Source: MnTg04 sp964568075 (GTDB lineage Bacteria > Pseudomonadota > Gammaproteobacteria > Steroidobacterales > MnTg04). Taken from it: 64,000 nucleotides of DNA. The number at the start of each line of letters is the position of its first letter. Within the stretch, counting starts at the first letter, position 1. The notes beneath the pieces are model-generated. The model was given only the letters and a program-made list of their open reading frames with translations. It made no database searches and was not told the DNA's origin. A program made the position numbers and the translations under genes. Positions 33,063 to 42,692 of the stretch are shown here, one piece after another. The stretch spans positions 10,223 through 74,222 of the forward strand of contig CAZMOM010000016.1 of assembly GCA_964568075.1 (NCBI GenBank). Reading direction: 5' to 3'.

Positions 33063-35003
33063 ATGGGCAAGGTAATTGGCATTGACCTGGGAACCACGAA
33101 CTCGTGTGTTGCCGTCATGGACGGTAAAAACCCCAAGGTCATTGAAAACAGCGAAGGCGATCGCACGACACCTTCTATCGTGGCTTTTACCAAGGACGAT
33201 GGAGTCCTCGTCGGCCAGGCGGCAAAACGACAGGCGGTAACCAACCCGACCAATACACTGTTTGCGGTCAAGCGGCTGATCGGACGCCGTTTCAAGGACG
33301 AGGTGGTGCAGCGCGATATCGATATGGTGTCCTACAAGATTGTCGAAGCAGACAAGGGCGGTGCCTGGGTCGAGGTCAACGGGAAAAAAATGGCTGCACC
33401 GGAGATATCCGCCCGTGTACTGATGAAAATGAAAAAAACCGCCGAAGATTATCTCGGTGAGCCGGTCAGCGAAGCCGTCATTACGGTTCCCGCCTATTTC
33501 AACGATTCCCAGCGTCAGGCGACGAAAGACGCAGGTAAGATTGCCGGGCTCGATGTCAAACGCATCATCAATGAGCCGACAGCGGCAGCCCTGGCATATG
33601 GGATGGACAAACAACGCGGCGATCGCACGATCGCGGTCTATGATCTTGGCGGTGGCACATTCGATGTTTCCATCATCGAGATCGCCGTCGTCGATGATGA
33701 GCACCAGTTCGAAGTGCTGGCCACGAACGGCGATACTTTCCTCGGCGGCGAAGACTTCGATCTTCGTGTGATCGAGTATCTTGCCGATGCATTCAAGAAA
33801 GAAAGTGGGGTCGATGTCAGGCAGGACCCGCTGGCCATGCAACGTCTCAAAGAGGCTGCCGAAAAAGCCAAGATCGAATTGTCCACAGCGCAGCAAACTG
33901 AGATTAATCTCCCGTATATCACGGCAGACGCCAGTGGCCCGAAACATCTGACTATCAAACTGACCCGGGCCAAGCTCGAGTCCCTGGTCGAGGAATTGGT
34001 TACGCAGACCATCGGCCCATGTAAGACTGCTTTGAAAGATGCCGGCCTCACGATCAAGGATATCGATGACGTCATTCTCGTCGGCGGGCAAACACGCATG
34101 CCGAGAGTTCAGGAAGAAGTTAAATCATTTTTCGGCAAGGAGCCGCGCAAGGACGTGAATCCCGACGAAGCCGTCGCTGTAGGTGCCGCGATCCAGGCGG
34201 GCGTTCTGGCCGGTGACGTCAAGGATGTTTTGCTGCTGGATGTGACCCCGCTGTCGCTCGGTATAGAGACTCTCGGTGGCGTGATGACCCGGCTGATCGA
34301 GAAAAACACGACGATTCCGACCAAGGCTAACCAGGTCTTTTCGACGGCAGAAGACAACCAGACCGCGGTTACTATTCACGTCGTTCAGGGAGAGCGGGAA
34401 CGCTCGATCGATAACAAATCGCTTGGGCGTTTTGACTTAACCGACATACCGCCCTCACCTCGCGGATTGCCGCAGATCGAAGTGAATTTCGATATCGATG
34501 CCAACGGCATTCTTAATGTGTCAGCCAAGGATAAGGCGACCGGGAAGGAACAGAAGATCGTTATCAAGGCTTCCAGCGGCTTGTCGGAAGACGAGATCAA
34601 TACGATGGTTGAGGATGCCGAGGCTCATGCGGAAGACGATCGGAAATTCCGCGAACTGGTCAACTCGAGAAATCAGGCGGACGGACTTGTCCACGCCACG
34701 GAGAAAGCCTTGATCGACCTCAAAGACAAGGTCGAGGCAGACGAAAAAGAGAAAATCGAAGCTGCGATCAAGGATCTCAAAGATGTGCTTGACGGTGACG
34801 ACATGGAAGCCATCGAAAATGGTGCGAAGGCCCTGGCCGAAGCTTCTTCGGGATTGATGCAGCGTGTTTATCAGGAACAAACCGAGCAGGCTGCAGCCGA
34901 GCAGGCACAGGGCGATAACGGCAACGGGGCCGGCAAGGACAAAGATGTGGTTGACGCTGAGTTCGAAGAGGTCAAGGACGAAAAGTCCAAAAAGGACGAT
35001 TGA
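33063..35003 (+). CDS. dnaK: Chaperone DnaK (Hsp70)
   Basis: 646 residues. TTGGAGACAATC provides the ribosome binding site. The nucleotide-binding domain starts IGIDLGTTNSCVAVMDG and contains IINEPTAAALAYG and YDLGGGTFDVSI; the substrate-binding domain and helical lid follow, ending in an acidic EEVKDEKSKKDD-like tail. It is the central ATP-dependent chaperone, working with DnaJ and GrpE. The 66 bases after grpE hold no separate promoter that I can place. Confidence 0.98.
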   Translation: MGKVIGIDLGTTNSCVAVMDGKNPKVIENSEGDRTTPSIVAFTKDDGVLVGQAAKRQAVTNPTNTLFAVKRLIGRRFKDEVVQRDIDMVSYKIVEADKGGAWVEVNGKKMAAPEISARVLMKMKKTAEDYLGEPVSEAVITVPAYFNDSQRQATKDAGKIAGLDVKRIINEPTAAALAYGMDKQRGDRTIAVYDLGGGTFDVSIIEIAVVDDEHQFEVLATNGDTFLGGEDFDLRVIEYLADAFKKESGVDVRQDPLAMQRLKEAAEKAKIELSTAQQTEINLPYITADASGPKHLTIKLTRAKLESLVEELVTQTIGPCKTALKDAGLTIKDIDDVILVGGQTRMPRVQEEVKSFFGKEPRKDVNPDEAVAVGAAIQAGVLAGDVKDVLLLDVTPLSLGIETLGGVMTRLIEKNTTIPTKANQVFSTAEDNQTAVTIHVVQGERERSIDNKSLGRFDLTDIPPSPRGLPQIEVNFDIDANGILNVSAKDKATGKEQKIVIKASSGLSEDEINTMVEDAEAHAEDDRKFRELVNSRNQADGLVHATEKALIDLKDKVEADEKEKIEAAIKDLKDVLDGDDMEAIENGAKALAEASSGLMQRVYQEQTEQAAAEQAQGDNGNGAGKDKDVVDAEFEEVKDEKSKKDD

Positions 35004-35047
35004 TTCCTTGGCGTACGGGTCGTCCGGTATGGCGGTCTGATTTCGTT

Positions 35048-35077
35048 GGGCTGCCGACTGGAAACGGTCGGCAGCCC
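35048..35077 (+). other. Strong hairpin between dnaK and dnaJ
   Basis: GGGCTGCCGAC at 35048-35058 and GTCGGCAGCCC at 35067-35077 form a perfect 11-bp stem around an eight-base loop. It is followed by TGTCTGTATC, not a T-run, so it is not a classical terminator. It may act as an mRNA stabiliser or partial attenuator that lowers dnaJ expression relative to dnaK. Confidence 0.6.
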
Positions 35078-35136
35078 TGTCTGTATCTGAACGGCGCGCA
35101 GCGGATGCCGGGAAACCTGGAAATTCGAGACGGTCA

Positions 35137-36267
35137 ATGAGTAAACGGGACTATTACGAAATACTCGATGTCGAGCGCGGCGCATCGACGGCCGAAATCA
35201 AGAAAGCCTACCGTCGTCTCGCGATGAAACACCATCCCGATCGCAATCCTGACGATGAGAAAGCCGAGGCTCAGTTCAAGGAAGCGAAAGAAGCCTATGA
35301 AATTCTGAGCGACGACCGCAAACGAGTCAGGTATGACCAGTTTGGACGTGCCGGCGTCGCTGGGGCCGCCGGAGGTGGCGGATTCAGTCCAGGTGATGCG
35401 TTCAGCGATATTTTTGGCGACGTTTTCGGAGATATTTTCGGCGGCGGCCGCAGGGGAGGCCGGAATCAGGTCTTTCGAGGTGCCGATCTGCGATATCAGC
35501 TGGACCTTGATCTTGAGCAGGCCGTTTTTGGTGACAATGTCGAGGTCCACTATTCCACTCTGAGCGAGTGCGATTCGTGCCATGGCAGCGGTGCGAGGGC
35601 CGGGTCTAAACCACAAACCTGCCCATCGTGTTCTGGTCATGGGCAGGTCCGAATGTCACAGGGCCTTTTTTCGATTCAGCAGACCTGTCCGCAATGCCGT
35701 GGCAGCGGCCAGATAATTACCAATCCCTGCGGTGATTGTGATGGTCAGGGGCGGATAAACAAAAAAAAGACCCTTTCCGTCAAAGTGCCGCCAGGCGTGG
35801 ACACCGGTGATCGGATTCGCTTGTCTGGCGAAGGCGAGGCCGGACGGAATGGAGGGCCATCGGGCGATCTCTATGTCGAAGTCAAAGTTCGAGCGCACGA
35901 GATTTTTGAGCGCGACGGCGCTCACCTCCATTGTGAAGTCCCGGTCAATCTGGCGACTGCCTTATTAGGCAGCTCGGTGGAGGTGCCAACGCTGGCAGGC
36001 CAGGTCGCGTTGAAAATCCCGGCAGGCACCCAGTCCGACAAGGTGTTTCGTCTGCGTGGCAAAGGGGCAAGTCTTGTTCGCGGTGGCCCGGCCGGCGACC
36101 TTTTTTGTCGCGTAATTATTGAAACCCCCATCAATCTTACGGAAAAGCAGCAGGAACTGGTCCGTAAGCTGGATCAGTCACTCAAAAAAGGCGGCAAGCG
36201 CCATCACCCCCGTTCCCGTTCCTGGCTGGATAGTGTAAAAAAGTTTTTTGACAAGCTGGGGGCCTGA
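35137..36267 (+). CDS. dnaJ: Chaperone DnaJ
   Basis: 376 residues. The J domain has HPD at residues 33-35, followed by a Gly/Phe-rich region (about 75-110), four zinc-binding repeats (CDSCHGSG, CPSCSGHG, CPQCRGSG, CGDCDGQG) and C-terminal substrate-binding domains. It delivers substrates to DnaK and stimulates its ATPase. It is followed by dapB one base after its stop. Confidence 0.98.
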   Translation: MSKRDYYEILDVERGASTAEIKKAYRRLAMKHHPDRNPDDEKAEAQFKEAKEAYEILSDDRKRVRYDQFGRAGVAGAAGGGGFSPGDAFSDIFGDVFGDIFGGGRRGGRNQVFRGADLRYQLDLDLEQAVFGDNVEVHYSTLSECDSCHGSGARAGSKPQTCPSCSGHGQVRMSQGLFSIQQTCPQCRGSGQIITNPCGDCDGQGRINKKKTLSVKVPPGVDTGDRIRLSGEGEAGRNGGPSGDLYVEVKVRAHEIFERDGAHLHCEVPVNLATALLGSSVEVPTLAGQVALKIPAGTQSDKVFRLRGKGASLVRGGPAGDLFCRVIIETPINLTEKQQELVRKLDQSLKKGGKRHHPRSRSWLDSVKKFFDKLGA

Positions 36268-36268
36268 C

Positions 36269-37108
36269 ATGGGCAACTCCCGATTGAACGTCGCCATACT
36301 CGGCGCCAGCGGCCGGATGGGGCAGGCACTGCTCAGCAGCCTGCGTGATTCCGACAGGCTGACGCTATGCGGCGCGCTGGTGAGCCCCGAAAATCGGACG
36401 CTGGGTGAAGATGCCGGACGCGATATGGGATGGGCCAGCGGCGTCAGATACAGCACAGACTTTTCGCAGGTGTTATCGGAAGCCGATGTCGTCATCGATG
36501 TCAGCCTGCCGGTGATAACAGATCAGGTGATCGCTGCGTGTCAGGATCATCAGTGTCCGCTTCTGGTCGGTACCACCGGCTTGAGTTCGGCACATCGACA
36601 AGCAATGTCGAGCGCAGCGAAAATCATCGCCATTTTGCCGGCTGCAAATTTCAGTATCGCGATGACGTTGATGTTGAGCATGGTGCAGAAGACAGCCAGG
36701 ACGCTGGGCTCTGACTGGCGGATTGATATCAAGGAAACGCATCATCGGCATAAAATAGACAAACCCTCGGGGACGGCACTGCTATTGGGTGATGCGGTCG
36801 CTGTTTCGCGTGGCCGGCCGCTCGCCGAAATTGTCGAATGTCTGGAAGAAAAAGAGTCCCGGAAAACCAGCGAAAGTATCGCAATCCGGTCGATCCGCGC
36901 CGGAAAGGCCGCGGGCCAGCATACGGTGACTTTCGCTGACCCTGTCGAAAGCCTGAAATTTGAGCATCGCGCGGAAAGTAGGGCGGCATTTGCCAGAGGC
37001 GCGTTAATGGCTGCGGATTGGCTCTCCGGCCAAAAACCTGGCCTGTACCGGATGGAGCAAATACTGGATAACCTGGGCTCAGAGCGTGGACACCCGTTGG
37101 TCAGCTGA
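36269..37108 (+). CDS. dapB: 4-hydroxy-tetrahydrodipicolinate reductase
   Basis: 279 residues from the ATG at 36269, one base after the dnaJ stop. The Rossmann motif is ILGASGRMG (residues 9-17), the active-site segment is IKETHHRHKIDKPSGTAL, and TVTFADPVESLKFEHRAESR is also diagnostic. It makes tetrahydrodipicolinate for lysine and diaminopimelate. It is translationally close to dnaJ, so it is probably transcribed from the heat-shock operon. Confidence 0.97.
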   Translation: MGNSRLNVAILGASGRMGQALLSSLRDSDRLTLCGALVSPENRTLGEDAGRDMGWASGVRYSTDFSQVLSEADVVIDVSLPVITDQVIAACQDHQCPLLVGTTGLSSAHRQAMSSAAKIIAILPAANFSIAMTLMLSMVQKTARTLGSDWRIDIKETHHRHKIDKPSGTALLLGDAVAVSRGRPLAEIVECLEEKESRKTSESIAIRSIRAGKAAGQHTVTFADPVESLKFEHRAESRAAFARGALMAADWLSGQKPGLYRMEQILDNLGSERGHPLVS

Positions 37109-37146
37109 GTACAATTTGTGGTGCCAGGCAAGTTACGGGTGCCCGG

Positions 37147-37183
37147 TAAGCGGGAGGGGTCCGATTTGGATTCATCCCGCTTA
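37147..37183 (+). other. Inverted repeat in the dapB-carA gap
   Basis: TAAGCGGGA (37147-37155) and TCCCGCTTA (37175-37183) form a 9-bp stem with a 19-base loop. It may be a weak terminator for dapB or part of a leader that regulates carA. The gap 37109-37319 holds no gene. Confidence 0.35.
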
Positions 37184-37319
37184 ACTTATGTGCAGCTTTT
37201 ATATTTGAAAACAAACGATTAGTGCAGATATTTAAGGTCGTTTCTCTAATTCTGAACCCGACCAGCGGGAGAGAAAGACGTTATTTGCGGCAGCTCTCCG
37301 GCGATGCAGGCATCGGAAC

Positions 37320-38489
37320 GTGAGCATTCCGGCGGTACTGGCTCTCGCGGACGGGACTATTTTCCAAGGCAAATCGATCGGCGCCAGCGGTCAGACCGTC
37401 GGCGAAGTCGTGTTCAATACGGCGATGACCGGATATCAGGAAATCCTGACGGATCCGTCTTATGCCCGCCAGATCGTGACGCTGACCTATCCCCATATCG
37501 GCAACACCGGCATCAATCAGACGGACATGGAATCCGATCACCCGGTTTGCGCGGGCCTGATTATCAGGGATCTTCCGGTCAGACCGAGCAACTGGAGAAT
37601 GGAAGAGAGTCTGAGCGACTTTCTAAGCCGCATGGGACTGGTGGCTCTGGCCGATATCGACACACGAAAGCTCACACGTATCATCCGGGAAAATGGAGCG
37701 CAGGCTGGTTGTATTATGGCAGGGGCCGTCGATGAGGTCGCGGCACTGAAAGCGGCGCGCAAATTTCCGGGGTTAAAGGGGATGGATCTGGCGAAAGTCG
37801 TTAGTACACAAGAGGAATATGCCTGGACAAAGGGCAGTTTGTGGAACGCGCCAGCACAGCCGGACACCAGTGTTGAAAGATTCCGGGTTATCGCTTATGA
37901 CTATGGGATAAAGCGAAATATTCTTCGCCTGTTATGCGATGCCGGGTGCGATGTACGCGTCGTTCCTGCGCAGACACCGGCAGCCAAAGTGCTGGCAGCA
38001 AAACCACATGGCGTTTTTTTGTCCAATGGGCCCGGTGACCCGGAGCCATGCGATTACGCGATACAGGCGATTGCGGAGATTTTACAGGCCGGTGTGCCCA
38101 CTTTTGGCATTTGTCTCGGGCACCAACTGCTGGCGCTGGCCAGCGGAGCCAGAACCATCAAAATGAAGTTTGGTCATCATGGCGCTAATCACCCTGTGAT
38201 TGATCTTGAAACGGAGCAGGTTTTTATCAGTAGCCAGAATCATGGCTTCGCGGTCGACGAAGACAGCCTGCCGGCAAACCTGGTCGCCACTCACCGTTCG
38301 CTGTTCGATAACTCGCTTCAGGGAATCAGCCGTACAGACTGCGTAGCGTTTGGATTTCAGGGGCACCCGGAGGCAAGCCCGGGCCCGCGTGAATTGCGTC
38401 CAATGTTCGACCGATTTATTCGGATGATGCAGATAGCCAGAGACAACGGCAGCGAAGCCAGGCCGGGCGCGAAAAGTGCCGCCGGCTGA
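37320..38489 (+). CDS. carA: Carbamoyl-phosphate synthase small subunit
   Basis: 389 residues from a GTG at 37320. The N-terminal domain begins LALADGTIFQGKSIGASGQTVGEVVFNTAMTGYQEILTDPSY. The class I glutamine amidotransferase domain has the nucleophile in FGICLGHQLLA (Cys about 265) and the His-Glu pair in GHPEASPG (about 348). It supplies ammonia to CarB for arginine and pyrimidine synthesis. No arginine-binding ARG box was obvious upstream. Confidence 0.97.
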   Translation: MSIPAVLALADGTIFQGKSIGASGQTVGEVVFNTAMTGYQEILTDPSYARQIVTLTYPHIGNTGINQTDMESDHPVCAGLIIRDLPVRPSNWRMEESLSDFLSRMGLVALADIDTRKLTRIIRENGAQAGCIMAGAVDEVAALKAARKFPGLKGMDLAKVVSTQEEYAWTKGSLWNAPAQPDTSVERFRVIAYDYGIKRNILRLLCDAGCDVRVVPAQTPAAKVLAAKPHGVFLSNGPGDPEPCDYAIQAIAEILQAGVPTFGICLGHQLLALASGARTIKMKFGHHGANHPVIDLETEQVFISSQNHGFAVDEDSLPANLVATHRSLFDNSLQGISRTDCVAFGFQGHPEASPGPRELRPMFDRFIRMMQIARDNGSEARPGAKSAAG

Positions 38490-38549
38490 TCCGCTTTTGA
38501 GAATGGAAAATAGTCGGCATGCCGACCCGATAACCGGCGCTAAAAACTG

Positions 38550-41500
38550 ATGCCAAAAAGAACCGACATAGAAACCGTTTTGATTATCGGCGCCGGGCCA
38601 ATCGTGATCGGCCAGGCCTGTGAGTTCGATTATTCCGGAGCGCAGGCCTGCAAGGCCCTGCGTGAAGAGGGATACCGGGTCGTTTTGGTCAATTCCAACC
38701 CGGCGACGATCATGACCGACCCGGAAACGGCCGATGCTATATATATAGAGCCTGTGCACTGGCGAGCCGTAGCGAGCGTCATTGAAAAGGAACGGCCGGA
38801 TGTCCTGTTGCCGACGATGGGCGGACAGACCGGACTGAATTGCGCGCTCGACCTGGCGCGTGAAGGAATTTTGAAGAAATATGGCGTCGAGCTTATCGGC
38901 GCGTCGCGCGAAGCCATCGATATGGCGGAGGACCGGGAGCAGTTTCGCCAGGCAATGACTGAAATCGGCCTGCAAAGCCCGCACTCATCGATCGCCCATA
39001 ATATGGAAGACGCGCTCGTTATCCAGGCGGATATCGGATTTCCCATCGTAATAAGACCCTCGTTCACGCTGGGTGGCAGCGGCGGCGGAATCGCTTACAA
39101 CAAGGAAGAGTTTGACGAGATCGTGTCGCGTGGTCTCGATTTGTCGCCGACGACGGAAGTGTTGCTTGAAGAATCGGTGATCGGCTGGAAAGAATTCGAA
39201 ATGGAAGTTGTCCGGGATCGTAAGGACAATTGCATCATTGTTTGCTCCATCGAGAATTTTGATGCTATGGGCGTCCACACCGGCGACTCGATCACCGTGG
39301 CGCCAGCCCAGACCCTGACCGATAAAGAATACCAGGACCTGCGTGATGCGTCGTTCGCAGTATTGAGAAAAATAGGTGTTGAAACCGGCGGCTCAAATGT
39401 GCAGTTTGCAATCAACCCCAAGGATGGCCGCCTGTTGGTCATCGAGATGAATCCACGGGTCAGTCGCTCCTCTGCGCTGGCATCCAAAGCGACCGGCTTT
39501 CCGATCGCCGAGGTAGCAGCCAAGCTGGCGATCGGCTATACGCTGGATGAGCTGCGCAACGAGATAACGAATGGAGCCACGCCCGCGTCATTCGAGCCGA
39601 CGATTGATTACGTCGTAACCAAGATTCCACGCTTTAATTTCGAGAAATTCAACGGCAGCAACGACCGGCTGACGACGCAAATGAAGTCGGTCGGCGAAGT
39701 CATGGCGATCGGTCGAACATTCCAGGAATCCTTGCAAAAAGCCATACGTGGAATGGAAACCGGCACCGACGGACTGGACCCACGAATCACGGGTCCGCTC
39801 AGCGATGAACAATTGCACGATCTTCACCACGAATTGCGGATGCCGGGTCCGGATCGTCTGTTATATCTTGCCGATGCAATAAGAATTGGCATGACCGATG
39901 AGGAGATTGCGGATCTTTCCGGAATAGATCCGTGGTTTGTCGCGCAAATTTCGGACCTTGTGAAAGCGGAATCCGAGTTACGAGAAAAAGCGATCAACGA
40001 ACTTACGGTCGACCAGTTCCGCAACTTGAAGCGCAAGGGTTTTGGGGATCTTCGGCTCTCACATTTGCTGAATTGCAGCGAACAGCAGGTGCGGCACAGA
40101 CGCCTGGAGTTGGGCATACGGCCGGTTTTCAAGCGGGTGGACACCTGCGCAGCCGAGTTCGCGACCAGCACGGCATACCTGTATTCAACTTATGAAGACG
40201 AGTGCGAGGCAGATCCCAGCGACCGGAAAAAAATCATGATACTGGGCGGCGGCCCCAACCGGATTGGCCAGGGTATCGAGTTTGACTACTGCTGCGTTCA
40301 CGCGGCTCTCGCGCTCCGCGAAGCGGGCTACGAAACCATCATGGTGAATTGCAATCCGGAGACCGTGTCAACTGATTACGATACATCGGACCGGCTATAT
40401 TTCGAGTCACTGACGTTTGAAGATGTCATGGCGATTATCGACGTTGAAAAACCCGATGGGGTGATCGTCCAATACGGCGGGCAAACGCCGCTGAAATTGG
40501 CGCGGGCGCTGGAAGGCGCTGGCGCGCCTATCATTGGCACATCACCCGATTCCATTGATTTGGCGGAGGATCGGGAACGGTTTCAGAAACTCGTCCAGGG
40601 GCTGGGAATTCGCCAGCCGCCCAATGGCACGGTCAGAAGTGAAGAGGAAGCAATTGCCGTGGCCGCAGTCGTTGGCTATCCGCTGGTTGTGCGTCCCAGT
40701 TATGTACTTGGCGGCAGGGCAATGGAAATCGTCTTCACCGACGACGATTTGCGCGGCTATATGGCTAATGCAGTGCGCGTATCGAATGACAGCCCTGTGT
40801 TGCTTGACCGGTTTCTGGACCTGGCCGTCGAGGTCGATGTCGACGCCGTTTGTGACGGGGAAGAGGTTTTTATCGGTGGGATCATGGAGCATATCGAGCA
40901 GGCTGGTGTCCACTCGGGCGATTCCGGATGCTGCCTGCCGCCCAACACCCTGAGCGAAGAGATACAGAACGAACTGAGAAAACAGGTCGTCGATCTCGGG
41001 CTCGCGTTGAATGTCAAAGGGTTGATGAATGTGCAGTTTGCTATTCAGGGCGACTTAATTTTTATTCTTGAAGTCAATCCCAGAGCGTCACGTTCAGCGC
41101 CTTTCGTATCCAAGGCGATCGGCTTGCCTCTGGCCAAGATCGGTGCGCGGGTAATGGCAGGAGAATCGCTGGCCGAACAGGGTATCGGTGGGGAGCGAAC
41201 ACCACCCTTTTTTTCCGTCAAGGAATCTGTTTTTCCGTTTGATAAATTTCCGGAATCTGATCCGATCCTCGGTCCGGAAATGCGTTCGACGGGAGAGGTT
41301 ATGGGTACCGGGAGAAGCTTTGGTGAGGCCTATGCCAAAGCGCAACTGGCCTCGGGCGTTCTTTTGCCGACCACGGGAGTAGCTTTACTCAGCGTTCGCG
41401 ATCGTGATAAACCGGGCGCTGTTGAATTGGCGCGCCAGCTCGTCGATCGCGGGTTTGAAATTGTCGCTACTCATGGAACGGCGACAGCGCTCGAGGCTGC

Positions 41501-41774
41501 AGGCGTTTCCTGTCGTCCCGCGAACAAGGTTCGCGAAGGCAGGCCGCATATTGTCGATATGATCAAGAATCACGAAATTAATCTGATCGTTAATACGACC
41601 GAAGGCAAACAGGCGATCCACGAATCGTACTCGATCAGGAGCGAAGCCGTGCATCAAAAAGTTACTTATTACACGACGATTTCGGCGGCCAAAGCGACCT
41701 GTGAAGCAATGGACCATCAGCATAATCTCGAAGTCAATTGTCTGCAGAATCTGCACCAGGAGGTGCGTGCATGA
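38550..41774 (+). CDS. carB: Carbamoyl-phosphate synthase large subunit
   Basis: 1074 residues, the standard length. The two homologous halves are visible: IIGAGPIVIGQACEFDYSGAQ (start) and ILGGGPNRIGQGIEFDYCC (about residue 562), each with ATP-grasp motifs such as VIRPSFTLGGSGGGIAY and VVRPSYVLGGRAMEIV. The C-terminal MGS-like allosteric domain (about 940-1074) is present. It uses two ATP, bicarbonate and CarA-derived ammonia. It overlaps greA as ATGA. Confidence 0.98.
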   Translation: MPKRTDIETVLIIGAGPIVIGQACEFDYSGAQACKALREEGYRVVLVNSNPATIMTDPETADAIYIEPVHWRAVASVIEKERPDVLLPTMGGQTGLNCALDLAREGILKKYGVELIGASREAIDMAEDREQFRQAMTEIGLQSPHSSIAHNMEDALVIQADIGFPIVIRPSFTLGGSGGGIAYNKEEFDEIVSRGLDLSPTTEVLLEESVIGWKEFEMEVVRDRKDNCIIVCSIENFDAMGVHTGDSITVAPAQTLTDKEYQDLRDASFAVLRKIGVETGGSNVQFAINPKDGRLLVIEMNPRVSRSSALASKATGFPIAEVAAKLAIGYTLDELRNEITNGATPASFEPTIDYVVTKIPRFNFEKFNGSNDRLTTQMKSVGEVMAIGRTFQESLQKAIRGMETGTDGLDPRITGPLSDEQLHDLHHELRMPGPDRLLYLADAIRIGMTDEEIADLSGIDPWFVAQISDLVKAESELREKAINELTVDQFRNLKRKGFGDLRLSHLLNCSEQQVRHRRLELGIRPVFKRVDTCAAEFATSTAYLYSTYEDECEADPSDRKKIMILGGGPNRIGQGIEFDYCCVHAALALREAGYETIMVNCNPETVSTDYDTSDRLYFESLTFEDVMAIIDVEKPDGVIVQYGGQTPLKLARALEGAGAPIIGTSPDSIDLAEDRERFQKLVQGLGIRQPPNGTVRSEEEAIAVAAVVGYPLVVRPSYVLGGRAMEIVFTDDDLRGYMANAVRVSNDSPVLLDRFLDLAVEVDVDAVCDGEEVFIGGIMEHIEQAGVHSGDSGCCLPPNTLSEEIQNELRKQVVDLGLALNVKGLMNVQFAIQGDLIFILEVNPRASRSAPFVSKAIGLPLAKIGARVMAGESLAEQGIGGERTPPFFSVKESVFPFDKFPESDPILGPEMRSTGEVMGTGRSFGEAYAKAQLASGVLLPTTGVALLSVRDRDKPGAVELARQLVDRGFEIVATHGTATALEAAGVSCRPANKVREGRPHIVDMIKNHEINLIVNTTEGKQAIHESYSIRSEAVHQKVTYYTTISAAKATCEAMDHQHNLEVNCLQNLHQEVRA

Positions 41775-42247
41775 GCAAAGTCCCATTGACCGTCAATGGC
41801 GCAGAAAAACTCCGGGAAGAGCTCAAAAAGCTCAAATCTGAAGATCGGCCGAGGGTTATCAGGGCGATCGCAGAGGCTCGGGCTCATGGCGACCTGAAGG
41901 AAAACGCGGAGTACCACGCAGCGAAAGAGCAGCAGGGATTCATCGAAGGACGCATCAAGGATATCGATGGCAAGATTTCGCATGCTCAGATTATCGATGT
42001 GACGGAGATCCAGGCCTCTGACCGGGTGATTTTTGGAGCGACTGTAGAGCTGTCCGATCGAGATAACGATGAACTGACTGTCTACCAGATCGTTGGCGAA
42101 GACGAGGCCGATATCCGGTCTGGAAAGCTGTCGTACACGTCGCCGATTGCCAGGGCGCTTATCGGCAAGGAAATGGGTGACGTCGTCGATGTCCGTACTC
42201 CGGGCGGCGACCGGGCCTATAAAATCGTCAAGGTGCTTTACGTCTGA
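41771..42247 (+). CDS. greA: Transcription elongation factor GreA
   Basis: 158 residues from the ATG at 41771, which overlaps the carB stop by four bases and has AGGAGG upstream. The N-terminal coiled coil (LREELKKLKSEDRPRVIRAIAEARAHGDLKENAEYHAAKEQQGFIEGRIKDIDGKI) carries the acidic tip that reaches the polymerase active site. The C-terminal FKBP-like domain follows. It stimulates cleavage of backtracked transcripts. Confidence 0.97.
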   Translation: MSKVPLTVNGAEKLREELKKLKSEDRPRVIRAIAEARAHGDLKENAEYHAAKEQQGFIEGRIKDIDGKISHAQIIDVTEIQASDRVIFGATVELSDRDNDELTVYQIVGEDEADIRSGKLSYTSPIARALIGKEMGDVVDVRTPGGDRAYKIVKVLYV

Positions 42248-42692
42248 GCGCACGCTCATTTGGGATGCTTCCCGCCGGGTCGTACTGAGCCTGTGGGCGG
42301 GCAGTCTGTGGACGGTTGGCTACCTGGCGGCGCCGACGCTGTTCGCGGTTCTTGACGACCGGCATCTGGCGGGGGAACTCGCCGGGCGGATGTTCTACGC
42401 CGAAACTTGGCTGAGCTTGATCTGCGCCGGATTTTTACTGGTTCCGTACAGAGCGAGTGGCTCGTTCAGACCGCTGGCAACCGTCGATAATCTACTCGTG
42501 TTGACCAGCGTGAGTTTATTGGTGTTGTCGGAATGGTTAATCAGGCCGCTGATGGTTGCATCGAGACTGCCCGGGGTCGGTCCGGGGCAAGATTTCGCCA
42601 TGTGGCACGGTGTCGCAGCGACTCTATATTTGTTCGCCAGCATCATCGCACTGGCGGCAGTCTGGCGATCGTCAGTCAGGCGGGAAGAATAA
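42189..42692 (+). CDS. DUF4149 membrane protein, start uncertain
   Basis: The conserved part begins near RRVVLSLWAGSLWTVGYLAAPTLFAVLDDRHLAGELAGRMF, matching the DUF4149 family, with four membrane helices and a C-terminal DFAMWHGVAATLYLFASIIALA. Family members start only about ten residues before this point, yet between the greA stop and the first helix there is no ATG, GTG or TTG in this frame. The nearest standard start is the ATG at 42189 inside greA, giving 167 residues with 59 bases of overlap. The alternative is an unusual start (ATT or CTG) near 42260. Function unknown. Confidence 0.7.
   Translation: MSVLRAATGPIKSSRCFTSERTLIWDASRRVVLSLWAGSLWTVGYLAAPTLFAVLDDRHLAGELAGRMFYAETWLSLICAGFLLVPYRASGSFRPLATVDNLLVLTSVSLLVLSEWLIRPLMVASRLPGVGPGQDFAMWHGVAATLYLFASIIALAAVWRSSVRREE

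Noticed and set aside
33060..34091. 343-residue open frame antisense to dnaK
   Set aside because: dnaK is unambiguous on the plus strand; the antisense frame has no motif and no independent start signals.
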